In this document: positions 1 through 11,036 of the stretch, one piece after another
Position numbering within the stretch: the stretch's first letter is position 1
Layout: every line of letters starts with the position of its first letter
NCBI GenBank assembly: GCA_001600635.1
Contig: BCKL01000019.1
Coordinates: 62,001 to 126,000, forward strand
Origin: Leucosporidium creatinivorum
Taxonomy: Eukaryota > Basidiomycota > Microbotryomycetes > Leucosporidiales > Leucosporidiaceae
Length of the DNA stretch: 64,000 nt
Reading direction: 5' to 3'
Program-made: the position numbers and the translations under genes
Notes under the pieces: model-generated
Databases searched by the model: none
Seen by the model: only the letters and a program-made list of their open reading frames with translations
What the model was told of the DNA's origin: nothing

Positions 1-60
1 CCTTCCCTCGCTCGCTCGCCCCCTCGTCCTTCCCCTCGCCGCCCTCCCCCTCTCCAACAG

Positions 61-1931
61 TAACGCCTACTTCCGCTCCACCCCGCTCGACTACCCCTTG
101 ATCTCACTATCAGGGTACCTCAAATTCTGGGCCGTCGCCTTTGTGATCATTACAGCGTATCTCGCGGTGTTCCAGGATGAGGTGAGTTCGGCGCCGCTGC
201 AGAGGCGAAAGGGACAGCTGAATGGAGCTGAGGACGGGATCGCTGACATCCCTCGTTTGCATCCCCACGTCTTCCTTACCTACTCCTTCTTCCCTTCGCC
301 TCGCCGTCATATTGACTCCCTTCTTTCCCCTTCCACCTCCCTCCCCTCGACCTACGCTGGTCGCCTCGTCGCCGAACTCCTTCCCTTCCCCCCTCTACAG
401 GATCCCGTCGCTGCCGATGACCCCGATATGGACCTCAAGAAGGTGTACAAGATCATGTGGAGCGTTTGCGAGCTGAAGCGTGAGTCCCGACCGCCAGCTT
501 GGATCAGAGGGTGCGCGCCGAGCCGAGGGAACGAGAGCGCTTCGTCCACCGCAACCCTCCGTCCACTCCACACCAGCTGACTCTCTTCATCCATCGCCCA
601 CAACAGACGTCCAGACCCTCCTCATCCTCCACCTTCTCACCAAACTCGGCACAGCCACCAACGACGCTGCCACATCGCTCAAGCTGCTCGAAAAGGGACT
701 CAAGAAGGAGGACCTAGCGCTCGCGGTCTTGATTGATTTCCCGTTTCAGATTGCGTTTGGGTATCTGGCGGGCAAGTGGAGCAAGGGGGATAAGGCTTTG
801 AGGCCGGTGAGTTTGGCGGCGAGTTTGGAAGAGGCAGCAGGGAGAGGAAATGAAGGGAGTGAGAAGACTGGAACTGACCTCCCTGTCCATCAATAGTGGC
901 TGATAGCGATGTGGACCCGCCTCATCTGGGCCGTCCTCGCTATGCTTCTCATCTCCAACTTTCCTCAAACGGCCGAGGGAGTCAAGACACCGACATATTA
1001 CTTCCTGCTCGTCGTCTTCTGCACCGTTGGAAGCAGCTTCTCGAGGTGAGCGTCTTTTATCCCGATGAACGAGCCAGCGCCCAACTATAGCTGACCCCTC
1101 CTTCCTCGCTGCCCACAGTACCGTCCAATTCGTCGGCATCTCGGCGTTCCACACCCAGATCGCCGACCCTCTGATCGGTGGAACCTACATGACTGTGCGT
1201 AGATCTGCGTCTCCCTGATCAGGCCGCCGAGCGAGAAGCTGACCCTCGACTGTCCCTCGCTCGCTCGCTCCCTCGCAGCTCCTCAACACTGTCTCCAACC
1301 TCGGTGGAACATGGCCGCGGTTCTTTGTGCTCAAGGGTGCGTCTGAACTGTCTTTCGACGTCCTCACTCGCTCTCGGAGGCTGATCTTTTTACCCTCTTC
1401 CTTCGAACAGGTGTCGACGCCTTCTCGGACGCCGTCTGCGTGATCAGGGATCAGGCTATCGACTTGACGGTGCAGAGTAAGCGCTTACTCCCCCCTCCGC
1501 TTGCTCCTCGCTGATCGTCGTCCCTCCGCCGCTCTCTCTCCCTTTCTCTCTCTCTCCCTTCCACCTGCCCTCCTCCGTTCATCGCTCATCGCTCTCCCCT
1601 CCTGCCCTCGCCCCTCCCCCTCCCTCTTCCCACTTGCTTCTCTCCTCACAAAGGTACCGAATGCGTCTCGGACCACGGCAAGGCCGCCTGCGCCTCGCTC
1701 GGCGGCGACTGCCAAACCATCCGCGACGGCTACTACATCACGTCCTCGCTGTGCATCGCTCTGGGAGCGATCGTCTTGGTTGGGTTCGTGGGACCGAGTG
1801 CGAAGAAGCTGCAGAGTGAGTTTCGGTTCTTCCGCTTGCCAGGAAAGGGCGAGGAAGCTGATGCAATCGCTTTCGATCCGACAGGTCTGCCCCTCTCGGC
1901 GTGGAGGGTGAAGAAGGCCGAGAAGGCGTAA
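61..1931 (+). CDS. Acetyl-CoA transporter (AT-1/SLC33A1 family), 3' part
   Basis: This is the C-terminal part of a multi-pass ER-membrane acetyl-CoA transporter, which supplies acetyl-CoA for acetylation in the ER/Golgi lumen. The gene starts left of the window; bases 1-60 look like the end of an intron (acceptor AACAG). The first visible exon reads AYFRSTPLDYPLISLSGYL, followed by membrane segments. Later exons carry TLLILHLLTKLGTATNDAAT, DFPFQIAFGYLAGKW, SSTVQFVGISAFHTQIADP and LLNTVSNLGGTWPRFFVLKG, the strongly conserved SLC33 core, then a short luminal Cys-containing loop and a last helix. I see about eight introns (for example 182-400, 481-606, 808-896, 1047-1119 and 1816-1885). The stop is TAA at 1929-1931. 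It converges with the pectinesterase gene. Family assignment is firm from the motifs; substrate follows from the family. Confidence 0.9.
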
Positions 1932-2273
1932 TGAGGATGCTAGACGGAATTTGGTGCATTACGTGGATTACTCTAGGTCGAGAGGGCCGTGGTAGAAGTC
2001 GATTTACCTGCGCAGCGAGTTGTAATCAAGCTCGGCGTTGGTTCGGCTTATCTTCCCCTCGAGTTGCTGAGACCTGGCAGGAGAACATGACTCGCATAAG
2101 CTACTCTACTCCTCGTTTGACTGACTCGGAGCAGCGGCATCGCGATCAGAGTTGAGGGCTTGCTCGTCGAACGACTTCTTTGATTCAGCTCTCGGTTCGG
2201 TGACCTCGTACAATGAAGCCAAAAGATAGATATCGGCTTCCAGCGCTACTTCCTATCATACGAGACTGCGACC
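1932..2273. other. Intergenic, between convergent genes
   Basis: This is the shared 3' region between the acetyl-CoA transporter and the pectinesterase. I see no convincing coding sequence or RNA gene. Confidence 0.5.
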
Positions 2274-3770
2274 TCAATAGTACGCCTGATCAACCCACTC
2301 CCGCCAATCGCTGCCCAACACCTCGGCGATGCCATACTCGCGACTCTGCTGGCTCGAGAGGACGGTGCTAAAGTTGGCGCGATGGGAGGTGTGAGATCCG
2401 GGTCCCGTGCTACTGTACTCGCCATAGATGACGTGGTCGACGTTGGGCGAGGTGGAGGACCAGATTGACCAGCCTGTGAAAGCGCCGAACCGGAGCGGAA
2501 CGAGGGGGAGGAAACCGCGTGGAGGGTCAGGAATGCGTAAATGGGAAGATCTGGAAAAAGCAAGAGATGATGGTACTCGCCAGCAGGGTTGATCACGTCG
2601 GAGAGGTACGAATCCTTGAAGATGGAGCGAGCGTAATCGCCCCAAGGTCGGCCGAGGTAGACGAGGCCGGTCAAGTCGATAGTGGCAGCCTTGCTTTGCT
2701 TGATGGTGCACACATCAAAGACATCTGAACGTGAGAGACGAGTACGTGAGCGGGAGAACGAGCCAAGCGAGATCGACCTCCGAGCTCGGCAGACTCACAA
2801 ATGCCCATCCCGTTCGTGACGTTCGTCTTCGGCCTTCCTGCTGTGATACATCCAGCGTCAATCGGGAAGATGTCGGATTTTCTGAAATAGCTGGCGGCCG
2901 TTTCTCCAAAGATGAAGTCCACCGCGCCCGTCACGGCACACGAGCCGAAGTACTGGCTGCTCGGCACAAGCGAGGAGAGTAAAGGTCAGCTCACAAGACC
3001 TGCGGGGAGGCGAGAGTAAGCAGCTCAGGGTGAAACTCACCTTCCAGTGTCCGTTAAGACGGTATCCTGATACCCAGTGAACGAGCTTCCGTAGAAACCT
3101 TGCCTCTCGCCGTACGCCGAAAGGGCGAGAGCTTGACTCTGCTCCACTGGGTGGCCATAGGTGTTGGCGAGGTTGATGTTGTACATGCTGAAGTCATTCT
3201 TGTGGACGCGAAGGGTGCCCGAGCTGCGTGAGAGCGACGTCAGTGATCGCCGAGGAGGAGACGGGGCACAGCTCAAGTCCTCACTTGTCATTGTGACCAG
3301 CTTCATTCTTGCTGATGTTGTAGGTGATGGTGACGAGGTTATTCTTGTACGTCTTGGGGCTGCATGGGCCGGGAATAGGTTAGCGGAGCATTGAGGCGAC
3401 AGCTCGGTTAGCGCAGAAAGCATAAGACTTACTGCTTGGTCTCGCCGATGAGGGTAAGAGGACCAGGGTAAGTGATGTAGACCTGTAGCGAGATCCTGAT
3501 CAGCTAGCGGAGATGATTGTAAGACTACAGCAAGGAGCTCACCTGCTCGTAGTAGCTGCCTCGGTAGGCGAAGATGGTGGCAGGCAAGCTAGACGAGTTG
3601 CCGAGAGCAGAAACCGCGGCGGCGATGGTAGAGTACTCTCCCTTGTTGGCGTTGTGCTGTCTGACGACGAGAGCGCCATGAGGGGGTGTAGTAGAGCTGG
3701 GGCGAGCTTCGGCGATGGTTGCGACTCGGAGGAGCGCGAGGAGAGCGACGGCAGCGAGGGGGAGCAGCAT
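2274..3770 (-). CDS. Secreted pectinesterase (carbohydrate esterase family 8)
   Basis: It demethylates pectin (homogalacturonan) outside the cell, making it a substrate for polygalacturonases. The start at 3770 gives a typical signal peptide, MLLPLAAVALLALLRVATIAEA. Family motifs in order are: GSYYEQV near the N-terminus (the GxYxE motif), GYQDTVL (the Q of the oxyanion region), GAVDFIFGE (catalytic Asp) and YLGRPWG (catalytic Arg), then a C-terminal EYSSTGPG-type segment ending DQAYY. Several introns of about 60-100 nt interrupt the gene, and all core motifs are intact, so it looks active. About 330 residues is the usual size for fungal CE8. It is divergent from a GH28 gene across 435 bp, which suggests co-regulation for pectin breakdown. 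Confidence 0.92.
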
Positions 3771-4205
3771 GTCGGAGGGGGTGAAAGGGTAAGAGATGAA
3801 AGCCTTCACCCTTCTCTGCACTGCAGCAGGAGGCCTCCTCTGGTGGCTCAGCTCCGGCAAGCGAGCCGTCCACTCGGAGCTAAGCCTGGGGAGCGGGACG
3901 GGGCTCCGAGCGTCTGAGCGGGGCAGCCTATGCTGTAACAAAGCAGAGCAGAGCAGGTGGCCGAGCAGGAGAGCAATAAGATGGCCCAGGAAGCGTCAGA
4001 GATCGAAAGCCGAGCTCGAACGACTCCTTGACTGAGCCAAGGTGGCTCGGCTCCCGCTGGCTTGGCCTTCTCCCTTCGTCGCGATTCTCGACTTGAACGG
4101 CTTCGCGCTCCGGGCAACTCTTTTAGCAACCATGGTGCACCACATTCGAGCTGCAGCTACTTCAACTCGCCCCTCTTGTGCTCCTTGCTCTCCTGCACCC
4201 TCATC
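3771..4205. promoter_or_regulatory. Shared promoter region, pectinesterase / GH28 pair
   Basis: These 435 bp separate the start codons of two divergently transcribed pectin-degrading enzymes and must hold both promoters. I see no obvious TATA box or strong regulator site. Confidence 0.5.
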
Positions 4206-6104
4206 ATGCGCTCTCTCCTCGCCCTCACCGTCTTGACCGCCGCTCTCGGTGCCGTCGCCGCTCCTTCCAAAAGCAAGAGCAAGGTTTGCACCGTAGTATC
4301 CTCGCACTCGGCTGCCGACGACACCCCAGCGCTCCTCCAGGTGCTCAACGACACGAGTTGCCTCACGGACGCGACGATTCTGTTCAAGCAAGGAGCTACC
4401 TACAACATCTATCAGCCGGTCAAGTTCCCTGCTCTCAAGTGAGTAATCGCTGTACCTCCTAACTCACCTACGCAGCTAACCGTCGTTCTCCCTGATGCAG
4501 CAACGTCGTCGTTTCGATCCAAGGCAATATCAACCTCCCTTCCAACGTAACCTTGGTGCAGAGCATCGTCAGCAACTCGAAGATCTACTCTGGCTATTGT
4601 GCGTCGGCCCGCCCACGTCCCTCGACTTGAAAGCTGACAGCTCTTCGGCGCCGAGCAGGGTTTACCTTCAAGACGGGCTCGGGAATCACCATTGAGGGTA
4701 ATCCGAAAAACAAGAACTTTGGATGGATCGATTCCCACGGTCAGCAGGTGAAGCGGCTGTTCATTCGACGACACACAGCCTCCTTCGGGTGCTCGACGTC
4801 GTTTCGGCGATGAAGCTAACCTTCTTCTTGCCCCCGTCTCAGTGGTGGGATGCGAGTGAGTGGCCTAGTGGATCAGTATCACATAGAGGGTCCGCGCTGA
4901 CTCTACTGACCAACAGACAACCAGGTCAACCGCCCTCACCTCATGTCCATCGGCGCCTCGAACGTCGAGATTACGAACCTCAAGATCAAGAAGCCGGTCG
5001 CATGGGTCTTCAAGGCCGCTGGAAGCAACCTCAACTTCAACCACATCACCATCGACGCCAAGAGCGATAGCTCAGCCTTCCCCTTCAACGTGAGTTGGCC
5101 TCGAGCTCATCTCGGCGCCGAGGAAGCTGACCTTTGCTCCGTCTGCAGACCGATGGCTTCGATGTCGGAGGAGTGAACGTCACCCTCACCAATAACTATG
5201 TCGTCAACGGAGATGACTGCATCACCATGTACGTCTATCCTCAACCCCTTGCTCAACGGGCAAGATTTTGGCGCGCTTGGCAACGAGGCTCAAAGCCAGC
5301 TACATAAGCTTACTTACTTTTTTGTTGCCCTCTTGCAGCAACAACGGAGCAAAGAACGTCTACGCTGCCGACAACTACTGCGAAGGAGGTCACGGCGCCT
5401 CACTCGGCTCGTTCGGCTCGGGTGGCAGCGTCGCCTCGGCGAGCAACATCACCTTTACCCGCTTTGTCATGGTCGACTCGCTGTACGGCGCTCGCTTCAA
5501 GTCGTGGACCGGTGGGAATGGACTCGTCTCCGACGTTCACTACTCGGACTTCACGCTCCGAAACGTCAGCTTCCCCATCTTCATCACTCAGAACTACTAC
5601 GACCAGGGTGTCGGGAAACCCACCAACGCTGGAGCCACCAACACCAACATCTCCAACTTCTCGTACCGCAACTTTGCTGGTGAGCTCGCTGCTCGGCGCT
5701 CCTTCTCGCGTAGGCTGACCTGCTCTCCTTGCGCAGGCACAATCGACTCGCGCAAGCCCGGAGATGGATCATGCGTCACCAACCCCTGCTGGTACGCTGT
5801 AAACGGTACAGATGGGACTCAGGCCATCATTTTCGACTTTGCGAAGGGGACAGGTGAGTCGCCGCTCCGCTCCGCCTCCCTCGCTCTTCTCGCTTCACCT
5901 GTCTTGACGAGACCTCGCGCTGACCTTCACCAATACTTCATCCCCTTCTGATCCCCCTCAGCCACCAACATCGTCACCAGCAGCATCAACATCCGCCCCG
6001 ACGATGGGCGCAAAGCGACTGTCATCTGCGATCCCGAGGCGTTGCAGGAGACAGACAAGGAGGTCGGCTTTGTGTGTCACAACGGGCTGTATGTTCGTGC
6101 TTAG
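4206..6104 (+). CDS. Secreted GH28 glycosidase (polygalacturonase-like)
   Basis: This is a pectin-backbone hydrolase of glycoside hydrolase family 28, with a right-handed parallel beta-helix fold. The start at 4206 gives the signal peptide MRSLLALTVLTAALGAVAA. The four GH28 signature blocks are present in order: NTDGFDV (spliced), NGDDC, GGHGASLGS and RFKSWTG. The last replaces the usual RIK with RFK. Residues before it include WWDANNQVNRPHLM, encoded partly by a 13-nt exon at 4843-4855. Many N-glycosylation sequons (NVT, NIT, NVS, NIS) fit secretion. About 440 residues. The exact activity (exo- or endo-polygalacturonase, xylogalacturonan or rhamnogalacturonan) cannot be fixed from motifs. 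It pairs divergently with the pectinesterase. Confidence 0.92.
4843..4855 (+). other. 13-nt microexon of the GH28 gene
   Basis: The exon TGGTGGGATGCGA lies between introns 4748-4842 and 4856-4916. It supplies WWDA plus one base of the next Asn codon. Splicing gives GQQ-WWDANNQVNRPH, the conserved GH28 run, and both flanks have good GT/AG signals. Confidence 0.75.
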
Positions 6105-6305
6105 CTGGTGTCACTGAAAGCACGGATCGTAGCTCTTCTCGTCGTCTCTGCCGCCCAAAGTATCCAGCGCCGAGCACCCTTCTCTCGACTCGCGAGGGCT
6201 TCAGCTTGCTTCAGAAGGAGGAAGCATGAGAGGTGGATAACTTTACAGCAGTATCTATCGACTACTACACGACACAGTCTAATGCGCCTGACCTCGTTGT
6301 GCTCC

Positions 6306-8207
6306 TCAATCGAGCTCGACGCCCGAGTCGGAGGGAGGCTCGTCGGCCAGGACCTTCCTCGAGGTGCGGCCATATGCATCCTTGTAGAAGAGTACCTCGC
6401 CTTCGTCCTCGACGAACTGTGAGTGTGCGAGAAGTCAGCAAAGCGAGTTTGTCGGCGGAGGCTCGGGCGGCGAACCGCTGTGAGGGCCTCGGAGGGACTC
6501 ACTCGGCACACACGCAAGTTCCTCCACAATGAGAGGTAGACATTCTCGCTCGTTGAGATGTAGTCATCGCCGAGGAAGGCCTTGAGAGCGACGGTCGCTT
6601 CGCCGGCGTGGTCTGCAAGCAGCGAGAGGGAAGCGGGAAGTGAGGGCAACGGGGAGAGTCAGTTACATGCTACGGGAGGAAATGGTGAGTCAAGAGCAAG
6701 CATAGGTGACCTACAGTGAGGAATCTTGATCGAGACGTGGTGGCTGCACAAGGCGAGGTCGAAGTCAGCGAGAGTCGACAGCCAGTGACTGCGAGCGGAA
6801 TGAATCGGACCCACGCTACATGAGTCTCAGCGATCGAATGCATGAAGAAGATACCAACAAACCCGAGCACGCTGCGATCGATGGTGCACAGTGTACCCCG
6901 AGCAAACGACCATTCCCCCCCTCGGTAGTGAGGGAGCATTGGGTCGGTGTGCTGTTGCAGGAAACCAGTCAGCTCGGAGAGAGCTCACAGCAGAGAGTAA
7001 GCACTCACTTGAAGGTACGTGATGAGCACGAACCAGTGGTTCATGACGAGGTAGGGCACGAGGTAGAATTTGGCAACGCTGGCGAGTCCGACGTTGTGGC
7101 CGAGGAGGGTGAGGAGGCCGACCATGGTGAGGAGTCCGAGGTTGGAAACATGGATGAGGGTACGTTGACGAGGCTCGAAGAGGGCCGAGTCGGGAATGAA
7201 GTCTGCGGACGAGAAGAGCGCCGAGGCGAGGCGAGAGGTTAGCGGCAGCCTAGGAAAAGGCAATGAGAGGCAGCTCACGGTTGGTACCAGTGGGATACCC
7301 GGGCTGACTTGTGACGTTGGTGAGGAGATAGGCGGGCCATCCGAGTAGCTGCGAGCGAGAGAAGTCAGCGATGAACTCGGCTCGTCGTCAGCTAGCTCAA
7401 GAGCAAGAGCCCACCTGTTGCAGCACGACCTTGCCGAGCCTGTAGATCGGCGCATCCTCCAATAGCTCGTCCAACCACTCGCCATCCACCATGGCCTTCT
7501 TGGACGTTGTCTTGCCCTCGGCGCCGAGCTTCTGGCTGCGAGTTGCGGGAACGAAGACCTCCTCCCTGGTCATGTGGCCCGTCGCGGCGTGATGCCTAGC
7601 ATGCGAGATCTTCCACGAGTAGTAGGGTACGAGGCAGAAGGAGTGCAGCACGAGGCCGACGTGGTTGTTGAGGCGCTTGGATGTCGAGAAAGCACCGTGG
7701 CCGCCTGCGGGACTGATTGAGTGAGTCGGGCGAGCAAAGAAGAGCTTTGTCGCCTCGCGCGGAGCACTCACACTCGTGGCCTGGAGGAGAACGGACAAGG
7801 TCAGCGCCTGCGAAGGGTGCGAAGAGCAGCTGGACGGCCGACTCACCGAGAATGAGCATGCCAAGTAATACCACACCTTGTACCATCCAATAGACTCCCC
7901 AGCATCCCCACCTGAGCACCTCACTCTCCATCGCCAAGCCCCGGGCGCCGAACGCTGCATCAATCCGACTCGCCGCGAGCGCCAGCCCAACAGTCATCGC
8001 TACATCCCTAGCGACGTAGTACAGCGAGTGAGCAGCAGATCGCTCGAAGCAGTGTGCCGGTACTGCTCCCAGCAGGTCCTTCATCGTGTAGCGACTCGGC
8101 TGGAACGGAGGATAGCTGCCATGGCTCAGCTCTTGCTGCTTATCTTGCGAGCTGGGCTGCTTGTCGATAGGTGCTAGACGCTGGCGAAGCGTTGCTGTGG
8201 CTTCCAT
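6306..8207 (-). CDS. FAD2-type fatty acid desaturase, copy 1
   Basis: This is an ER membrane desaturase that introduces a Delta-12 (or Delta-12/15) double bond into C18 acyl chains. The three diiron histidine boxes are HECGH (completed across a 9-nt exon, 7772-7780), HARHH and HVAHH, followed by SIKIPHYHAGEAT, typical of FAD2. The N-terminus [17 protein letters not shown] and the [19 protein letters not shown] block match the neighbouring copy. The C-terminus is SDSGVELD, with stop at 6306-6308. About 430 residues and numerous short introns. Differences from copy 2 around the first two boxes (HECGHG versus HECGHQ; HARHH versus HGKHH) suggest divergence in regioselectivity or substrate. The two copies are tandem, in the same direction, 600 bp apart. 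Confidence 0.9.
7772..7780 (-). other. 9-nt microexon carrying His box 1 (FAD2 copy 1)
   Basis: The exon GCCACGAGT (minus strand) follows a CTCCAG acceptor and precedes a GTGAGT donor. Joined to G before and GCGGCCAC after, it gives GHECGH. Without it the desaturase would lose its first iron-binding histidine box. Confidence 0.8.
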
Positions 8208-8807
8208 AGTCGACGGCGTGCTGAGAGCAAAGACGAGGGAGATGGGATGAAGCAAAGCTCTTTTCGATCCCTTGCCCTCGAGACTGAGCCGAGCCTCGCT
8301 CGCCTGGCGCTGGCGTGTCAATTCCGGCGGCAGCGGAACACTCGGAGGGAGTGGAGCGGTGTGGAACGGTCGACTACAGGACGTGGTTGAATCTCCGAGA
8401 GAGAAGAGTGCAGAAGAGTAACGCTCAGCGCCGAGGTGGTTCGCCCAGGTGTAGTTCGGCTCTCGTCGGCTTTCGCTGCTCTGCTCGTAGAGAATGGTGA
8501 ACCGAAACCTCTTGCAAAACTGCACACACATCGTCTATATCCCGACGTGGGTGCCGAGGCGTGATAAGGGAGAACTGACGAGAGGGAAGAGGGGGGAGGG
8601 GAAGTGGAAGCGCCCGAAAGGCTACAAGACTAGACTGATAGACAAGACATCATCCCCCGCTCCTCCTCATCCTCTCGAACAGACTCCTCCTCTCACACCT
8701 CACACCCAACACGACGAGATAATCGCCGAACGACAAAACCGAGAAGAACAAAGAAACCCGCCAACGAAATCCAATGAAGGACTCGCTGAGACGTGCTCTT
8801 GAGCTTC
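8208..8807. other. Intergenic between tandem desaturases
   Basis: This 600-bp stretch holds the promoter of copy 1 and the 3' region of copy 2. It is pyrimidine-rich on the plus strand around 8640-8700. I see no other gene. Confidence 0.5.
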
Positions 8808-11036
8808 TTAGTTGACGTCGACACCAGAGTCCGAAGGGAGCGACTCGTAGACGACCTGGCGGGAGGTGCGGCCGTACTGGTCCTTGTAGAAGACGACCTC
8901 GCCCTCGTCCTCGACGAACTGTTCGTCAGAAGCGGCGAGGTCAGCGATCAGGTGCAGAGAGGAGGAAGGAGGGAGAAGAAACATACCCTGCACTGACGGT
9001 AAGACTTCCAGAGCGAAACCCACATGTTCTCGTCGGTCGAGACGTAGTGCTCGCCGAGGAACTCCTTGAGAGCCTCAGTGGCCTCCCATGCGTGGTCTGT
9101 AGTAGACGAGTCAGCTACAGTACAGTGTAGTATCTGCTCTGTCAGGCTCACGGTGAGGGATCTTGGAGCAAATGTGGTGGCTGTTGGGCGAGGAAAAGGT
9201 CAGTTTGAGCTCGGCGAGCATCTCAGCGCTCGAAGACGGAAGAGAAGCTTCTTAGGAATCAGGAGGTCACTATTACTTACGCAACATGGGTCTCTGTGGA
9301 CGAAGGACAGTTCAAGGGTTAGCCTAAGCTCTTACAGCCGCCCGCCAGCCATCTCCGGAGTACCCAGCCATCGCCGAGCAGGTTTGTACATAAGGCAGAG
9401 GGTACAGAAAGCGAACTAGGACTCACCCGTGATGCCGTGCATCAAATATGGGCCAACAAACCACATGAGGTTCCTATGCAGAGGAAGCAGGAGAGTCAGC
9501 GGTGTGAACGGAGTCGAAACGGGGTCCGTAGGGCCGCCAAGAGCCCTCCGGGCGGGTCTGAAGCCCTCAAGACACTGAGACTCACCTGTCGATGGTGCAA
9601 AGAGCTCCACGCTGGAAGTTCCACTCGCCAGCGCGGTAGTGAGGAAGCATGGGGTCGGTGTGCTGCAGGAAACAGGCGTTAGCGCTTCGTTCGGCGAAGT
9701 CGGTCCGTTCCGCGCTCCGTTCGGCCAACTCCACCCCTCGATGACATGCTACAACTCACCTGAAGGTAGGTGATGAACACGAGCCAGTGGTTGACCATGA
9801 GGTAGGGGACGAAGTAGTACTTTCCGACGGCCGAGATGCCTCCGGCGTAGTGTCCGAACGCGGTGAGGAGGGCGCCCATGGTAAGGAGAGCGGCATCCGA
9901 GAGGAGGATCTGCTGGCGGTGACGAGCGTCGAAGATGAGCGAGTTGGGGTCGAAGTCTAAGGGAGCAGCGTGGGGATCAGCGCGGGATTCGGCGACCTTG
10001 AGAAACGACTCAGAAACGCACGGTTGGTGCCCTTGGGGTACCAGGCTTGGCCAGAAGCGTTGTTAAAGAGGTAAGCGGGCCATCCGAAGAGCTGTAGGGC
10101 GTTGACGAGGTCAGTAAATAAGCTCCGATGCCCAACGGAGCCTTGCCCAAGTCGCGGCTCACCTGCTGGACGAAGAGACCGTAAAGGCGGTAGAGGGGCG
10201 AGTCGTCGAGAAGCTCCTCGAGCTCCATGCCGCCGACCATGACCTTGCGACCAGTGCCCTTGCCTTCGTTGGCGCACTTCTCGGAGCGGGTAGCGGGGAC
10301 GAAGACCTCATCGCGCGACATGTGTCCGGTCGCGGCGTGGTGCTTGCCGTGCGAGATACGCCACGAATGGTAGGGGACGAGGACAAAGGAGTGGAGGATC
10401 AAGCCCATCGTGTTGTTGATGGTCTTGTTGGCGGAGAACGATTGGTGGCCGCCTGCGAGAGGGGTTCGGCGTTAGTTCCGTCGAGCGAAACGAGATCCTG
10501 TAGCCATTCAGACGTACATTCGTGAGCTGCAGTAGATCAGAGGCAATAGTATCGTCAGCGCCAAGTCCTTTTTTTGCGACCTTTCGCGCAAGATAGGGCG
10601 CCGGCTCCACGTCGAACTTGTGGCGAAAAGACTCACCAATGATCCAGATGCCGGTGTAGACGAATCCCGCCCAGATCCAGTAGGTGCTCCAGGCAGCCCA
10701 CTTGGCAGCGAGTCCAGTGTATCCATCGAGGACGGTGCCCTTGAATCCGAGGGCAGGCTCGATGAAGGAGGCGGCGTACATGAGCGCCGCGACGAGGGCG
10801 AAGTCGCGGACGACGTAAGATCCCGAGATGAGGGCGGAACGCTCAAAGCAATGGGCAGGGATAGCGCCGAGGATCTCCTTCATCGTGTAGTTTGGTGGGG
10901 TGAACGAAGGGTAGTCGCCGTAGGTGAGGAGGTCGTCGCCAGAGTCGGAGGAGGCCTCCGAAGCGGGAGCAGCGGCGCTCTTGGCCTTGACGCTGTCGAC
11001 GGGGACACGTTGGCGGAGGGTAGAAGCGGCGGACAT
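8808..11036 (-). CDS. FAD2-type fatty acid desaturase, copy 2
   Basis: A second membrane desaturase, tandem to copy 1 and probably the canonical Delta-12 oleate desaturase of the pair. The start is at 11036 ([15 protein letters not shown]). The block [20 protein letters not shown] precedes the membrane segments. Histidine boxes are HECGHQ (spliced through a 9-nt exon at 10518-10526, giving AHECGHQSF), HGKHH and HVAHH followed by ICSKIPHH. The C-terminus is SDSGVDVN, with TAA at 8808-8810. About 450 residues. Exon positions largely match copy 1, so the two arose by genomic (not RNA-based) duplication. A decayed third copy lies inverted at about 12.5-13.25 kb and is closest to this one. Confidence 0.92.
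10518..10526 (-). other. 9-nt microexon carrying His box 1 (FAD2 copy 2)
   Basis: The exon CTCACGAAT (minus strand) lies between a CTGCAG acceptor and a GTACGT donor. With the flanking G and GCGGCCACCAA it spells AHECGHQ. Position and length match the 9-nt exon of copy 1. Confidence 0.8.
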
